Shown: positions 54,406 through 63,717 of the stretch, in pieces
Layout: each line of letters starts with the position of its first letter
Numbering within the stretch: the stretch's first letter is position 1
NCBI GenBank assembly: GCA_008017155.1
Contig: SSGX01000043.1
Location: forward strand, 16,121-80,120
Direction of reading: 5' to 3'
DNA from: Neisseriales bacterium
GTDB taxonomy: Bacteria > Pseudomonadota > Gammaproteobacteria > Burkholderiales > UBA11063
Length of the DNA: 64,000 bases
Translations under genes and position numbers: made by a program
Notes under the pieces: model-generated
Database searches by the model: none
What the model was told of the DNA's origin: nothing
What the model saw: only the letters and a program-made list of their open reading frames with translations

Positions 54406-55850
54406 ACAGTTTCTTCCCCAAATACTTTGTTAAGCTCATGAACATTAAATTCTATTTCATTCGTGATAGAACTTGCGGTAGGTCCAGATGTCCATAGTAA
54501 TTTAAAATAAATATTTCCGGCTAATAATTCAGAAAGTGGATTTTTGTCTTTAAGAAAGAGGACTCGACCACTAATCAATTTGCCAGAACCAACGAGACCA
54601 TCAAGCCAACGTTGTTCGGATTCCTCTATTCGTAAAATCAAAGGACGATCTATTTGTTCATCAACCATCTGATCAATAAAAACAACTAAGGTATTCATTA
54701 ACCAATTGCCCATGTCACGTAATGCAATGTCATAATTTTTAACATCCGTATCGCCAGGAAAGCACGCAGTGCGATTTCCCCACGACCGCCAGCCATTAGT
54801 ACCATTTCTTGCTACTATAATACCATTGGCATTCAAGTACTGTGCTTGCGAACGATCTAAATCAAGATCTTGTCCATTTAATTTGAATCCATTAATATAA
54901 TAACTTTTATTTGATGGATTTTTATTTGGAATACTATCATTAATTCCAGCAATATACTGTTTTAATGCACAAAGCATAGTTGAATGATTATATTTTTGTT
55001 CATCTAAATATAAATCACCAAAACATAAATTTAAAAACTCGCTGGTTAATCCAGATTTTTGTTTAATACTTACCGCATCCGTATATGTCTTAATCTTGCT
55101 AGTATCCATATCAACAATTGCATTAGCTTTAAAGACATTATTCAAATTTTTAGCAGTCGCAAGTAGTGCATTAGTAACGGTTATATCCTGTGACCAGCCA
55201 GGTGCAATCAGACTGCCCAATACCTCATTAAACTTAGGGTAGGCTTTCTGAGCTAATTGAATCCCAGAATATACTCCAGCAGCATCAATACCACCGATAA
55301 TATCCGATGCTTTGACTTTACTGGCATCAAGCACGTCATAGGTAACGATTAGCTTATCTTCCGGTTTAATGCTGCCACCATCCAGAGCCGTTACAACCAG
55401 TAAATTATCTTTATTAAATCCTAAGCTATAATCAACATCAAGCTTTTTAGTATCTTTGTCAACATTTACCGCCACGCTTGACTTGATTGCCCCTTTTTGG
55501 GATAAAATAACTTGTCCATTAATTTGAGGATTAGTTTCTGCCATTGCTGCCTTTTTATGCTTGGCAGGATCCAGCACATTTACAAAATATACCGGAGCTA
55601 CCTGATACTTAGTAAAAAATACATCTATGGCCTCAGATAAAGTGTATTGATCATAATCTGGATCAAATCCAAAATTTTTAACTGCATCTTCATAATTTGC
55701 TAATCGATATAATTTATTTACATTCTTTTCATCAATTAAATTAATAGGCGCGGTACCAACTACAAAAGAAATATTAGCAGTGGTATTAATTACTGTTAAT
55801 ACACTTGTTGGGGACTCTTTGGCAAATGCTCCATGCTTATATTCAGACAT
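54402..55850 (-). CDS. Contractile tail sheath protein (P2 gpFI-like)
   Basis: A 482-residue sheath subunit. It opens HGAFAKESPTSVLTVINTTANISFVVGTAP and has the conserved C-terminal half: ARNGTNGWRSWGNRTACFPGDTDVKNY, DMGNWLMNTLVVFIDQMVDEQIDRPL and SASSITNEIEF-like residues. Its presence shows the tail is contractile (myovirus form). AAAGGA precedes the ATG. About 50 bases of A/T homopolymer lie upstream. Confidence 0.94.
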   Translation of the reverse strand: MSEYKHGAFAKESPTSVLTVINTTANISFVVGTAPINLIDEKNVNKLYRLANYEDAVKNFGFDPDYDQYTLSEAIDVFFTKYQVAPVYFVNVLDPAKHKKAAMAETNPQINGQVILSQKGAIKSSVAVNVDKDTKKLDVDYSLGFNKDNLLVVTALDGGSIKPEDKLIVTYDVLDASKVKASDIIGGIDAAGVYSGIQLAQKAYPKFNEVLGSLIAPGWSQDITVTNALLATAKNLNNVFKANAIVDMDTSKIKTYTDAVSIKQKSGLTSEFLNLCFGDLYLDEQKYNHSTMLCALKQYIAGINDSIPNKNPSNKSYYINGFKLNGQDLDLDRSQAQYLNANGIIVARNGTNGWRSWGNRTACFPGDTDVKNYDIALRDMGNWLMNTLVVFIDQMVDEQIDRPLILRIEESEQRWLDGLVGSGKLISGRVLFLKDKNPLSELLAGNIYFKLLWTSGPTASSITNEIEFNVHELNKVFGEETV

Positions 55851-55901
55851 ATAAATTCCTTTAAAAATAAAACTTTTTTTTTAAAAAAGCAAAAAAACTT
55901 T

Positions 55902-56498
55902 TTAATCTAATAAATTAACATCAATTGCACCGAATGAAGTTAAATTACAGCGCCAACTTCCGCTAATCACAATACATGCATGTGGTTCTTGACTATCGTC
56001 CAGCAATTTCCATGAAAGACTATTTTGTAGCCGATAATTGGCTAAAATTCCAAATGGAATAGTTCTTAATCTGTTTATAATGATTTTTTTAGCAAGAAAT
56101 AAAAAATTATAACGATTCATAAGCTCGTATTCTTTTACAAAAATACAAATATCAATATTTATATCTTCATATTCAGTGCTATTAGTTTCAATGCCAGTAG
56201 TTCCCTCAGCAGGACGTACAACAATTGCTGGATATATAGGCGTAACGTCAGGTACAGGAAAATCAACATTTCTTCTTGTAATCGGCTCTTCTTCCATATT
56301 TTTTTCTTCACGTTTAGGTAAATAATATTTATATACGGTTGGTGTAGCTGATTTATCCTGTTCTGTTAAATTTTGATCTGTTTCTTTTTCAATTGTAAAC
56401 CGAATATCTTGTACACAATCAATAATAAAGGTTTCTAGTTCATCAATAAGTTTTACTTCATTAATTTCAGGTATGATAGTTTTTTTACTATTATTCAT
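55902..56498 (-). CDS. Probable tail terminator/completion protein
   Basis: A 198-residue protein. The C-terminal half has the pattern PIYPAIVVRPAEG, then IDICIFVKEY and NRYNFLFLAKKIIINRL, like small tail terminator proteins. The N-terminal half is acidic and polar. Its place between gpZ and the sheath suits a protein that caps the tail at the head end. It overlaps gpZ by four bases. Assignment rests on pattern and position. Confidence 0.6.
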   Translation of the reverse strand: MNNSKKTIIPEINEVKLIDELETFIIDCVQDIRFTIEKETDQNLTEQDKSATPTVYKYYLPKREEKNMEEEPITRRNVDFPVPDVTPIYPAIVVRPAEGTTGIETNSTEYEDINIDICIFVKEYELMNRYNFLFLAKKIIINRLRTIPFGILANYRLQNSLSWKLLDDSQEPHACIVISGSWRCNLTSFGAIDVNLLD

Positions 56499-57148
56499 TT
56501 ACTAGCCTTTTGTAGTATTTTAATAATTTGCTCCTCAAATTTTATATTTGCCTGTTCCTGTATTCTGTCCTGAACCATTGGATTTTTAAAATAAACTTGC
56601 TCAATCATTTGTGGTATTGATGTGCTATAACGTTCAGTAATCAAGTAATGTTTAACTTTATCTTTATTATTACGCTTTTGATTTATCCACTTCCGTTTTG
56701 TTGTCATTTCCGTTTTACCGGTTCGGGTAAATACGCCAATGTGTCCGCTTTTCATTTTAGCAATAAACGCATGTGTCCATGATTGTGGATTACCACGTAA
56801 TACTTCAGCAATTACATTAACTTTATGAGGATTTCTTTTAGCTGGACGGCGTGGATTAACATTAAATTTGAATAGTGGTAAATTACGATCTTTAAAATAA
56901 AGATTTCCACTTAAATCATTTGGCTTTGCTCTTTTAATATTTAATATTTTTCCGTTACTATTAGAAGGAATTTTATTTAAAGCATAGTCTCTTAATATTG
57001 CTTGATAAAATGTATCTTTTGCGGCAGTTAAGGTTGTATTAATTGCACCTTGTATAGCACGTGGCAACCCATTTTTAATATTATCTAATGCTAATTTGGC
57101 ATAATCAAGTTGCTTTGCATCTAAGCTAATAATTAAATTTCTAGTCAT
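56495..57148 (-). CDS. Minor tail protein Z (lambda gpZ-like)
   Basis: A 217-residue basic protein. It carries the gpZ pattern in order: LPRAIQGAINTTLTAAKDTFY, HAFIAKMKSGHIGVFTRTGK, RYSTSIPQMIEQVYF and a long C-terminal helix. gpZ works at the head-tail join in lambda. It follows a connector and precedes the tail terminator candidate. It overlaps that gene by four bases. Confidence 0.82.
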   Translation of the reverse strand: MTRNLIISLDAKQLDYAKLALDNIKNGLPRAIQGAINTTLTAAKDTFYQAILRDYALNKIPSNSNGKILNIKRAKPNDLSGNLYFKDRNLPLFKFNVNPRRPAKRNPHKVNVIAEVLRGNPQSWTHAFIAKMKSGHIGVFTRTGKTEMTTKRKWINQKRNNKDKVKHYLITERYSTSIPQMIEQVYFKNPMVQDRIQEQANIKFEEQIIKILQKASK

Positions 57149-57472
57149 TTAAGCACCCATAAGACGTAATTCAACTACTCCATCATCACAACTAAAATGT
57201 TGTACATGGTACTTTCTATTATCAAGATAACATTCTGAATTAGTAACAAATACTTTTGGATATGCTTCGTATTTATAAAGTATAACTACATCACACTCAT
57301 ATAAACTGTCATCAAATGAGGATACTCGATTATATTTACGAGTATTCACAAGATTAGTGTCAAGGATACATAAAATTTGTTTATTATTTAATAAATGATA
57401 ATCTGCAAATTCTTTTAAATTAAGAAATATTTGATTTATGTCAATGTCAAGCTGATCTTTAAATGTTCTCAT
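57149..57472 (-). CDS. Head-tail connector protein (lambda gpFII-like)
   Basis: A 107-residue protein. The pattern FLNLKEFADYHLLNNKQILCILD, then VVILYKYEA and LDNRKYHVQHFSCDDGVVELRLMG matches small head-tail adaptors. A frame extending to 57511 would translate through the capsid terminator; GGAAAT before ATG 57472 makes the shorter form likely. It is one base before gpZ. Confidence 0.7.
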   Translation of the reverse strand: MRTFKDQLDIDINQIFLNLKEFADYHLLNNKQILCILDTNLVNTRKYNRVSSFDDSLYECDVVILYKYEAYPKVFVTNSECYLDNRKYHVQHFSCDDGVVELRLMGA

Positions 57473-57488
57473 TGCTGATTTCCAAATA

Positions 57489-57516
57489 AAAAAGTGATAC
57501 CGTAGTATCACTTTTT
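57489..57516. terminator. Terminator between capsid and connector genes
   Basis: GTGATAC (57494-57500) pairs with GTATCAC (57505-57511) over a four-base loop. A's on one side and T's on the other extend it, so it can act in both directions. On the minus strand it directly follows the capsid stop. Confidence 0.8.
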
Positions 57517-58615
57517 ATCCTGCTTTTTTTCCGGAGCTTTTAACACTTTTATTTGTACTATCCATTTGTGATTTACATACTTTTATTGTCATAAATGCAT
57601 CAATATCTTTTGGAATCGGTACAGGTCTAGATTGAAGCTGTAAGTAATCTACTGCTGGGTTGTTATCACTCCAATAATGAGGAACACGAGGCAAAGCAAA
57701 TATACCATTTTGTCGGTTTAGGTAGATTGCTCCATAAGCAAATTCAGTAATAGCCTCAGAGCTAGACATTAACATCACATTGTCGTCAACCATTAATTTT
57801 TCAATCGGGTTTCCTTCGCTATTTTTATCAAACTCATCAAGATACCATTCTAAATACTCATAAATTTCCATCCCCATATATAAACCAACAAGTTTAACCC
57901 CTTTTTGTGCCCATCTTGGAGTCCATTGACCAAGTTCAGTCTTATAATATTGTTGCTCACGCTGCCAAGATTTATTATTTCTAATTTTTTTGGCAGCTGT
58001 ATGACCTAATATAACTCTATCTGGTACAAGCCCGCTACTGCGACGCATAAATTCAGCATAAGCATCATCAAGAAACCCAGTAATATCAGAATTTTCATTA
58101 TCAAAACTCTGATCAGTATCGGATATATCTTCAAGATTCCAGAATTTACTTAAATCAAGTTCCTGATAAACTCCATCACCTTGCATAATAATTTTGCCTG
58201 TACACATAAGTCTGGCAATCATCCATTCTTCACGACGTGCTATCATATTATTAAGCATCATAAAATCAGATTGCATTATTTTTGCAGCACGCTGAGTAGG
58301 TGTTTCATTTGAATAAACATTTGCACCAAAACCACGCTTTAAAACATCTGCAGCAGTTGTTATTGTATGCCCACCCGTTGTAGGGGGAACGAATGAACGA
58401 AAATCAAAGCCAGGACGTTCGACTGCAGATGTTCCTTTTTCGTTGGATATAAAAGGTGAAATTGTACGTCCATATTTTTTAACATCAAAATCAATATGTT
58501 CTGCGGTTGAACGCATTTCATTTGCAAAAAATGTATCTTTTAAAAATCGCTTCGGCTGCGGAATTTTTTCAAGCGCAGCAATCATTAAACGTGTATCGTA
58601 AATATTAATTGACAT
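57515..58615 (-). CDS. Major capsid protein (lambda gpE-like)
   Basis: A 366-residue HK97-fold capsid protein of the lambda E family. It has MFFANEMRSTAEHIDFDVKK-like residues at 28-48, ISPFISNEKGTSAVERPGF, ARREEWMIARLM, and a C-terminal MLMSSSEAITEFAYGAIY. It is a little longer than lambda gpE (341), with a Lys/Ser-rich tail (TNKSVKSSGKKAG). The terminator behind it would make this the most abundant late message. Confidence 0.93.
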   Translation of the reverse strand: MSINIYDTRLMIAALEKIPQPKRFLKDTFFANEMRSTAEHIDFDVKKYGRTISPFISNEKGTSAVERPGFDFRSFVPPTTGGHTITTAADVLKRGFGANVYSNETPTQRAAKIMQSDFMMLNNMIARREEWMIARLMCTGKIIMQGDGVYQELDLSKFWNLEDISDTDQSFDNENSDITGFLDDAYAEFMRRSSGLVPDRVILGHTAAKKIRNNKSWQREQQYYKTELGQWTPRWAQKGVKLVGLYMGMEIYEYLEWYLDEFDKNSEGNPIEKLMVDDNVMLMSSSEAITEFAYGAIYLNRQNGIFALPRVPHYWSDNNPAVDYLQLQSRPVPIPKDIDAFMTIKVCKSQMDSTNKSVKSSGKKAG

Positions 58616-58617
58616 TA

Positions 58618-58989
58618 TTAACCCCGTGGAATACTATTAAAGAAAATTGAAACTAATCTGGCACTTAATTTATGATCTTTGTAAGTATCATTACCTCCAA
58701 AGGTTAAATTTCTGGTATTAAAGCCACCACTGTAGTAAACAGGTACTACCATATCTTTATCAGTCGCATCAATATCGGTTGCAAGAATACAATAGACCGA
58801 CTTACTGGTATCAGTTGCTCCTTTATTAACTAAAGTAACTTTATCTGTACCAGATATATATCCAAGTACTGCACCACGTTTTAGTTTATTACCTTTTTGC
58901 AGCGTTTCTGTTCCAGTAGTGTATTTAACCGTTGCTTCAGTTAATAAATTGTCATAGTTTTGATATTCATCTTTAAATACATTAGGCAT
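58618..58989 (-). CDS. Head decoration protein (lambda gpD-like)
   Basis: A 123-residue protein that should bind as trimers on the expanded head to stabilise it. The pattern TEATVKYTTGTETLQKGNKLKRGAVLGYISG, then VYCILATDIDATD and VPVYYSGGFNTRNL fits gpD. GGAGG five bases before ATG 58989 fixes the start five codons after another ATG. It overlaps the protease/scaffold gene by eight bases. Confidence 0.87.
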   Translation of the reverse strand: MPNVFKDEYQNYDNLLTEATVKYTTGTETLQKGNKLKRGAVLGYISGTDKVTLVNKGATDTSKSVYCILATDIDATDKDMVVPVYYSGGFNTRNLTFGGNDTYKDHKLSARLVSIFFNSIPRG

Positions 58990-59344
58990 TTTTACCTCCA
59001 TCAAAAACAGCTAAAAACTCAGCTTCTTGGCTTTTAGCTTCAGGTTGAGCATTTGGTACAATTCCATTTAGATCCGAAGCATCAGATTGTCTACTATTAA
59101 GGAATTGTCCTTTTTGAGCTTTCTCAGCAGCAAGAATTTGCATTGCCAAAGCTTCAACAGTAATACCATTTTTATATTTGGCATCAACAATTAATTGCTC
59201 ATGCCCATTAATACCAATCTCTTCAATAGCTTTAATTCTTTCTCGCTCAGCCTTAATGCCATCTTCTTTCCCTTTCTCATATGCCTGAGATTCAAGCTGC
59301 TTATATAACTCAGGGTGCTGCTCTTTTAAAGCTTGTAAATTCAT
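58982..59344 (-). CDS. Nested scaffold protein from an internal start (Nu3-like)
   Basis: The last 120 residues of the protease gene form a separate charged, helical part beginning MNLQALKEQHPELYKQL. The internal ATG at 59344 has AGGA ten bases upstream (AAGGAACT). In lambda the scaffold Nu3 starts inside gene C in the same frame and the same place. Independent initiation here is inference from this parallel and the ribosome site. Confidence 0.55.
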   Translation of the reverse strand: MNLQALKEQHPELYKQLESQAYEKGKEDGIKAERERIKAIEEIGINGHEQLIVDAKYKNGITVEALAMQILAAEKAQKGQFLNSRQSDASDLNGIVPNAQPEAKSQEAEFLAVFDGGKNA

Positions 59345-60031
59345 AAGTTTTAGTTCCTTATTAATTGTTAATTGTTGATTATTTTCAGGTTTCTGAGTAG
59401 AAGCACTGATACCTTTTAATATTCCAGTTTTTAGCTTTTCTAATGGTAAATTGCTAAATTCAACTCCATTAATTGCCAAAAACTTATCCCTAAACGATGC
59501 CGATACCGGAATATCATCAATAATACTGGTAGCAAAGCCTAATTCCAGAGCATCTTTCGCGCTTAGCCAAGTCTCGTTATCCATCATTTGTCTAATCTTT
59601 TCCATACTTTGACCAGTAACGCCAACATAAGTTGTTGCCATTGCTTCATCTAACTGGCTAAGAATATTTGCCATTTGTGATAATTCTTTAGCATTACCAT
59701 CTGCATAAGTAATTGAATTATGAATCATTAACATGGTATTACCCGGCATGATTCTTTCACTACCTGCCATAGCAATAATACTAGCTGCACTAGCTGCTAA
59801 GGCATCAACGTAAACTACAATTTTGCCCTTATAAAGTTTAAGCGCATTATAAATTGCTACTCCATCAAACAAGCTACCACCACCAGAATTAATACGAACT
59901 TTTAAAGTTGCTGCTTTGAGTTCTTTTAACTGCCTTGCAAAATCACTAGCCCGATTATCCCAGCCCCCAATATAGCCATAAATTAACAATTCAGCTTCAT
60001 CATTAGCTTGTGCTTTTATATTGAAGTCCAT
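58982..60031 (-). CDS. Head maturation protease, ClpP/S49-type (lambda gpC-like)
   Basis: A 349-residue protease-scaffold. The ClpP fold occupies about 1-190: VRINSGGGSLFDGVAIYNAL (oxyanion), ALAASAASIIAMAG with the catalytic Ser, and MLMIHNSITYADG with His. A variable linker follows, then the scaffold domain from residue 230. It processes the portal and itself during head assembly. It lies three bases after the portal gene. Confidence 0.9.
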   Translation of the reverse strand: MDFNIKAQANDEAELLIYGYIGGWDNRASDFARQLKELKAATLKVRINSGGGSLFDGVAIYNALKLYKGKIVVYVDALAASAASIIAMAGSERIMPGNTMLMIHNSITYADGNAKELSQMANILSQLDEAMATTYVGVTGQSMEKIRQMMDNETWLSAKDALELGFATSIIDDIPVSASFRDKFLAINGVEFSNLPLEKLKTGILKGISASTQKPENNQQLTINKELKLMNLQALKEQHPELYKQLESQAYEKGKEDGIKAERERIKAIEEIGINGHEQLIVDAKYKNGITVEALAMQILAAEKAQKGQFLNSRQSDASDLNGIVPNAQPEAKSQEAEFLAVFDGGKNA

Positions 60032-60034
60032 AAA

Positions 60035-61675
60035 CTACCTTTCACTTTTTTTATTATTGACTGTAGCATCACTTTTAACAGTACCAACATAAACAGGTTT
60101 TTCTGTTCTTCTAACTTTATCCATTCCTATTTCTTCGATTTCACGAATAGGTAATATTTCATCAAATGAACCGCTACCTATTTTCATAGCTTCGTGTTCA
60201 CGAGTAGACAAGCACTCATCAATACGAATTTTTGCGGCAGTAACTTCTTTTACCGGATCAATCTGTATTGGATTAGTTCCAATCCAGTTAGTTCTACTCC
60301 AAGCTGCTTTTATTGATAAGTTATCAAAAAAGCCGGGTAAATTTACCCGACTTTTTGCTACAGCTTCTGATAACCACTCTTCATATACTGGCTGACAAAA
60401 TTCACGAACTAACCATTTGCGCCGTGTATTAAACATTTCCCACGCTAACATAATGGCAGCACGCGATGCTGAGTAACTGGAGTTCATATTTTTAAGCATG
60501 TATTCCTGAGGTAATCCCAATCCAACAGCTACTTGCTTAAGAATTGAATCAACAAAATCACCATAACCAGTATTAGGTCTAGTTGGATTTGCTATTTCTA
60601 TACTTTCATTTGGATTCATTTCCATCACTAACCCGGGTTCAATCCGATAATTCGCATAATTTGATGGAGCTTGAGTTTGTTGCCCAACGTTTCCTGTCAT
60701 TCTTTGAGCTGCATTTTGACTAACCTGATCAAATGTTGCCTGAGTTGGGTTAACTTTCTTGATGAAAACACTAAATGAACTAGCAACAATTGCGGACATT
60801 ATTTCAGCTTCAGTGTATCTAGTAAGTTGTTTAAACATTTCCATTACCGGCGATAATATCGGTATTCCTCTACGTTGTCCAGGACGTTCAACATTAAATA
60901 AATGTAAAATATTCCTTCGTCCAGTTTTTGAACCAAACGCAGGAATACGTTTCCATAAAGTTGGTTGTATCTTTCCATAATTTTGTGCATATGGAAGCTG
61001 GTTTACTAAATAATAAGCAACAGGAGCGCCATCATCGTCTAACTCTATGCCGCCGAGAATATTTTTATTTGGTTCCTTATTATTTGGATCCATTATTCGG
61101 TCAGCTTCTATTATTTTCAATTTTAAATCATAGATTGAGTTTTTACGTTCTTTTAAAGGCATTGCTATAAATACATCACCAGATAAAAGAACGGACAACA
61201 TAACTAAAGTTTGCATATCATAAAATGAATTACCTGCTTCAAGATCACAACAATAAGACTTACTTGCCCACAAATCAAATTCAAATTCAATCTTTTTTTC
61301 TAAAGCTTTGGCTTCTTCATTTGAAATGCCTAGATATTCATAATTAATACTACTTTTAAGAGTTAAACCACCACCAGCAACGTTTTGGGCAATATCTTTT
61401 AATACCCCATTAGCGAGGCTTGACCCCATGAATAAATCACGGCTTCGTTGTACTAAAGTATCCCGATTAACGATTAAATCACTATCTGCATTAGTAGAAT
61501 AAGCACCCCAACCCATAGTGGAAGTATTATATCCTGCCCCATGATTACCATAACCAGTACCAGAATTTTGCCCATATAATGCAAGAAAATTAGATTGCAT
61601 TTGTGCTAGTTGTCTTTTTGCTAAATAACTTGGAGCAACCGCATAAAGTATTTTGTTAAACAGTGATTGTTTCAT
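60035..61675 (-). CDS. Portal protein (lambda gpB-like)
   Basis: A 546-residue subunit of the 12-mer DNA entry ring. It shows WGAYSTNADSDLIVNRDTLVQRSRDL, NGVLKDIAQNVAGGGL, HLFNVERPGQRRGIPILSPVMEMFKQLTRYTEAE and SSYSASRAAIMLAWEMF, all typical of lambda-family portals. The order gpW-portal-protease is as in lambda. Confidence 0.93.
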   Translation of the reverse strand: MKQSLFNKILYAVAPSYLAKRQLAQMQSNFLALYGQNSGTGYGNHGAGYNTSTMGWGAYSTNADSDLIVNRDTLVQRSRDLFMGSSLANGVLKDIAQNVAGGGLTLKSSINYEYLGISNEEAKALEKKIEFEFDLWASKSYCCDLEAGNSFYDMQTLVMLSVLLSGDVFIAMPLKERKNSIYDLKLKIIEADRIMDPNNKEPNKNILGGIELDDDGAPVAYYLVNQLPYAQNYGKIQPTLWKRIPAFGSKTGRRNILHLFNVERPGQRRGIPILSPVMEMFKQLTRYTEAEIMSAIVASSFSVFIKKVNPTQATFDQVSQNAAQRMTGNVGQQTQAPSNYANYRIEPGLVMEMNPNESIEIANPTRPNTGYGDFVDSILKQVAVGLGLPQEYMLKNMNSSYSASRAAIMLAWEMFNTRRKWLVREFCQPVYEEWLSEAVAKSRVNLPGFFDNLSIKAAWSRTNWIGTNPIQIDPVKEVTAAKIRIDECLSTREHEAMKIGSGSFDEILPIREIEEIGMDKVRRTEKPVYVGTVKSDATVNNKKSER

Positions 61676-61678
61676 TAA

Positions 61679-61903
61679 TTATCCCCAAGGTATAAAGCGG
61701 CTGACTTTCGTTTGTGAAGTCATTCCTGCTTCAATTCTATCAACCTCGGCTTGCCAATAGTTGAATTCATTCCTAAGTTCAGCTATTGAATACCGCGTTA
61801 TTGAACGTCCATTAATTGTATATGCTTTATTACCAGCTACCGCTGCTTTAATTGCTTCACGATATAAATCCAAAAATTCTTTAGCATGTTCTAACTCTGT
61901 CAT
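61679..61903 (-). CDS. Head completion protein gpW
   Basis: A 74-residue protein of the lambda gpW family, which plugs the portal and allows the tail connector to bind. It shows LDLYREAIKAAVAGNKAYTINGRSITRYSIAELRNEF, the family core, and a C-terminal coiled helix. It overlaps the terminase gene by four bases. Confidence 0.9.
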   Translation of the reverse strand: MTELEHAKEFLDLYREAIKAAVAGNKAYTINGRSITRYSIAELRNEFNYWQAEVDRIEAGMTSQTKVSRFIPWG

Positions 61904-63717
61904 CTGTTTAACCTTGATAAAATTCTACGCTCTTGGGGTTTAAACTCTATTTGTGTTTGTTCTGGTAGTGGTAATTCTTCAATAGCTTTGCGCTGAGCCT
62001 CAAAATTAGGATTAAGCATTTCTAATGCTGCCAATGCATAAACAAAAGTATCCAGCGCCTCATTCCGAGCATACACAGAAACCCAGCGTTCAGAATAGCT
62101 ACCATTTTTAAGAACAATTTCTTTTTTTTCGGCAGTTAACATCTGAAAATAATGATAATCACAATTAGCGCTATCTTCTCTTGGAAAATGAACATATCCA
62201 GCACCAAATTCTTCAATAGCTAAGCTATGAAATAATCTTGATTTACCAGAATCAACCCCAACTATAATTAATGTGGTTTTATATACGTTATTTTTAGATA
62301 CCGATTGAATAATATTAGTATTACCAGCACGACCTTTTACCGGATATACCCCAAGGTGGTTGCGCTTCATTGCATACTTATATACTTCATTGGTATGGTT
62401 TCCACCTGAGTCAATAAATGTTGTTGCAATTATTAATTGTCTACCATCTTTAAAAGTAAATTTACTGGTAACTACATCATCCAATGCTTTCCATGGTTTT
62501 TCGCTCGTTAAGTCTCCAAAAATCACGCCATATTGCAATACCCACGCTTCGTAGCCATCACCCCATCCAATAATATGATACTCAAGCCTATCACCTTGGG
62601 TATCAACACCGCAAGTAATATACAAAACCTTATCAGGTAATTCGCAGTTATAAAATTCGCGACGACGCAGTAATATTTCAGGGTCAAGTTCGAGCAATAC
62701 ATCTTCAAACGATAGCCCTAATTTTAAATTCATGAACTCACGTAGTTTTAATGGATCTCCTGAATTTGTTGCCTCAATGTATTCTTTTGCTAAATCATAA
62801 AATTTAACCCATGGCGAATATAATGAACTAATGTGGAAGCCTGGCATAGTTTTATTTGGTGCTGTAGCAATCCACTTTCCATTAGCTAATAATTCTGATT
62901 TATGTTTATCTTTGATATTAAAAAAACATGCAGGGCATTGCAAATGCACTGAATTAATAATTAACTCTTTTTTATCGTCTAATTTCCACTTAACAAGATC
63001 CCAACTCAGAATAAATTCATGCCCACAATCTGGACACGGCACATGATAAAACCGTTTATCACTTTTTTCAAACCACTCTTCTATTCGAGAATCATTTTTA
63101 ACCGTTGGCGTAGAAATAAATAATACTTTACGATTGAAAAAATTAGTAGTACGTTGAAGAGCTAGTTTTAGTGGGTCTCCCTCGCCTTTTAATACTTTGG
63201 GGAATCTATCAATCTCATCAGCTAACAATACTTTAATCGCTTGACTTGCTAATTTAGTTGGCGTGCTAGCGCCATAAATAGCTACGTATCCACCTGAAAA
63301 CTGTTTTAGTTCAATTGTATTATCGCTATCTTTACTATATTTAAATAAATTACTAAGCGCAGGGCTAGCTTGAATAGTTGGTTCTACTCGTGTTTTAGAA
63401 AAATCCTGAGCATTGCCATCAGTTGGCATTAAATACATTGTCGGTGACGGGTCTTCATGCATATAAAACCCGAGAATATTTAACGCAATTTCAGTTTTAC
63501 CGACCTGTGAGCTGGCACAAACAACAACAATATTTGCTGTTGTATTAAATACGTCCATAATTTCACGGGTATATGGTGAGCGTGCAGTTCTCCAGCGCCC
63601 CGGCTCTGGACTAGTTCCACGTGCTAAATAGCGGTTTTGGTCTGCCCACTGCGAAATAGTTAACCTCGGTTTTGGTTTCAGTGTTGCAAAAATATTATTC
63701 AGTATTTCCTGATTCAT
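61900..63717 (-). CDS. Terminase large subunit (lambda gpA-like)
   Basis: A 605-residue DNA-packaging motor and cos nuclease of the GpA family. The ATPase has Walker A-like SSQVGKTE (69-76) and Walker B LLADEID (164-170). Cys pairs CPDC and CPAC (about 215-265) lie before the nuclease part, which has TCGVDTQGDRLEYHIIGWG. The family makes staggered cuts at cos sites, so this phage probably packages from cos. Confidence 0.94.
   Translation of the reverse strand: MNQEILNNIFATLKPKPRLTISQWADQNRYLARGTSPEPGRWRTARSPYTREIMDVFNTTANIVVVCASSQVGKTEIALNILGFYMHEDPSPTMYLMPTDGNAQDFSKTRVEPTIQASPALSNLFKYSKDSDNTIELKQFSGGYVAIYGASTPTKLASQAIKVLLADEIDRFPKVLKGEGDPLKLALQRTTNFFNRKVLFISTPTVKNDSRIEEWFEKSDKRFYHVPCPDCGHEFILSWDLVKWKLDDKKELIINSVHLQCPACFFNIKDKHKSELLANGKWIATAPNKTMPGFHISSLYSPWVKFYDLAKEYIEATNSGDPLKLREFMNLKLGLSFEDVLLELDPEILLRRREFYNCELPDKVLYITCGVDTQGDRLEYHIIGWGDGYEAWVLQYGVIFGDLTSEKPWKALDDVVTSKFTFKDGRQLIIATTFIDSGGNHTNEVYKYAMKRNHLGVYPVKGRAGNTNIIQSVSKNNVYKTTLIIVGVDSGKSRLFHSLAIEEFGAGYVHFPREDSANCDYHYFQMLTAEKKEIVLKNGSYSERWVSVYARNEALDTFVYALAALEMLNPNFEAQRKAIEELPLPEQTQIEFKPQERRILSRLNR

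Noticed and set aside
55851..55905. Long A/T homopolymer runs as a phase-variable switch of the sheath gene
   Set aside because: They lie between genes, outside any reading frame, and a virion sheath gene is an unlikely target for phase variation.
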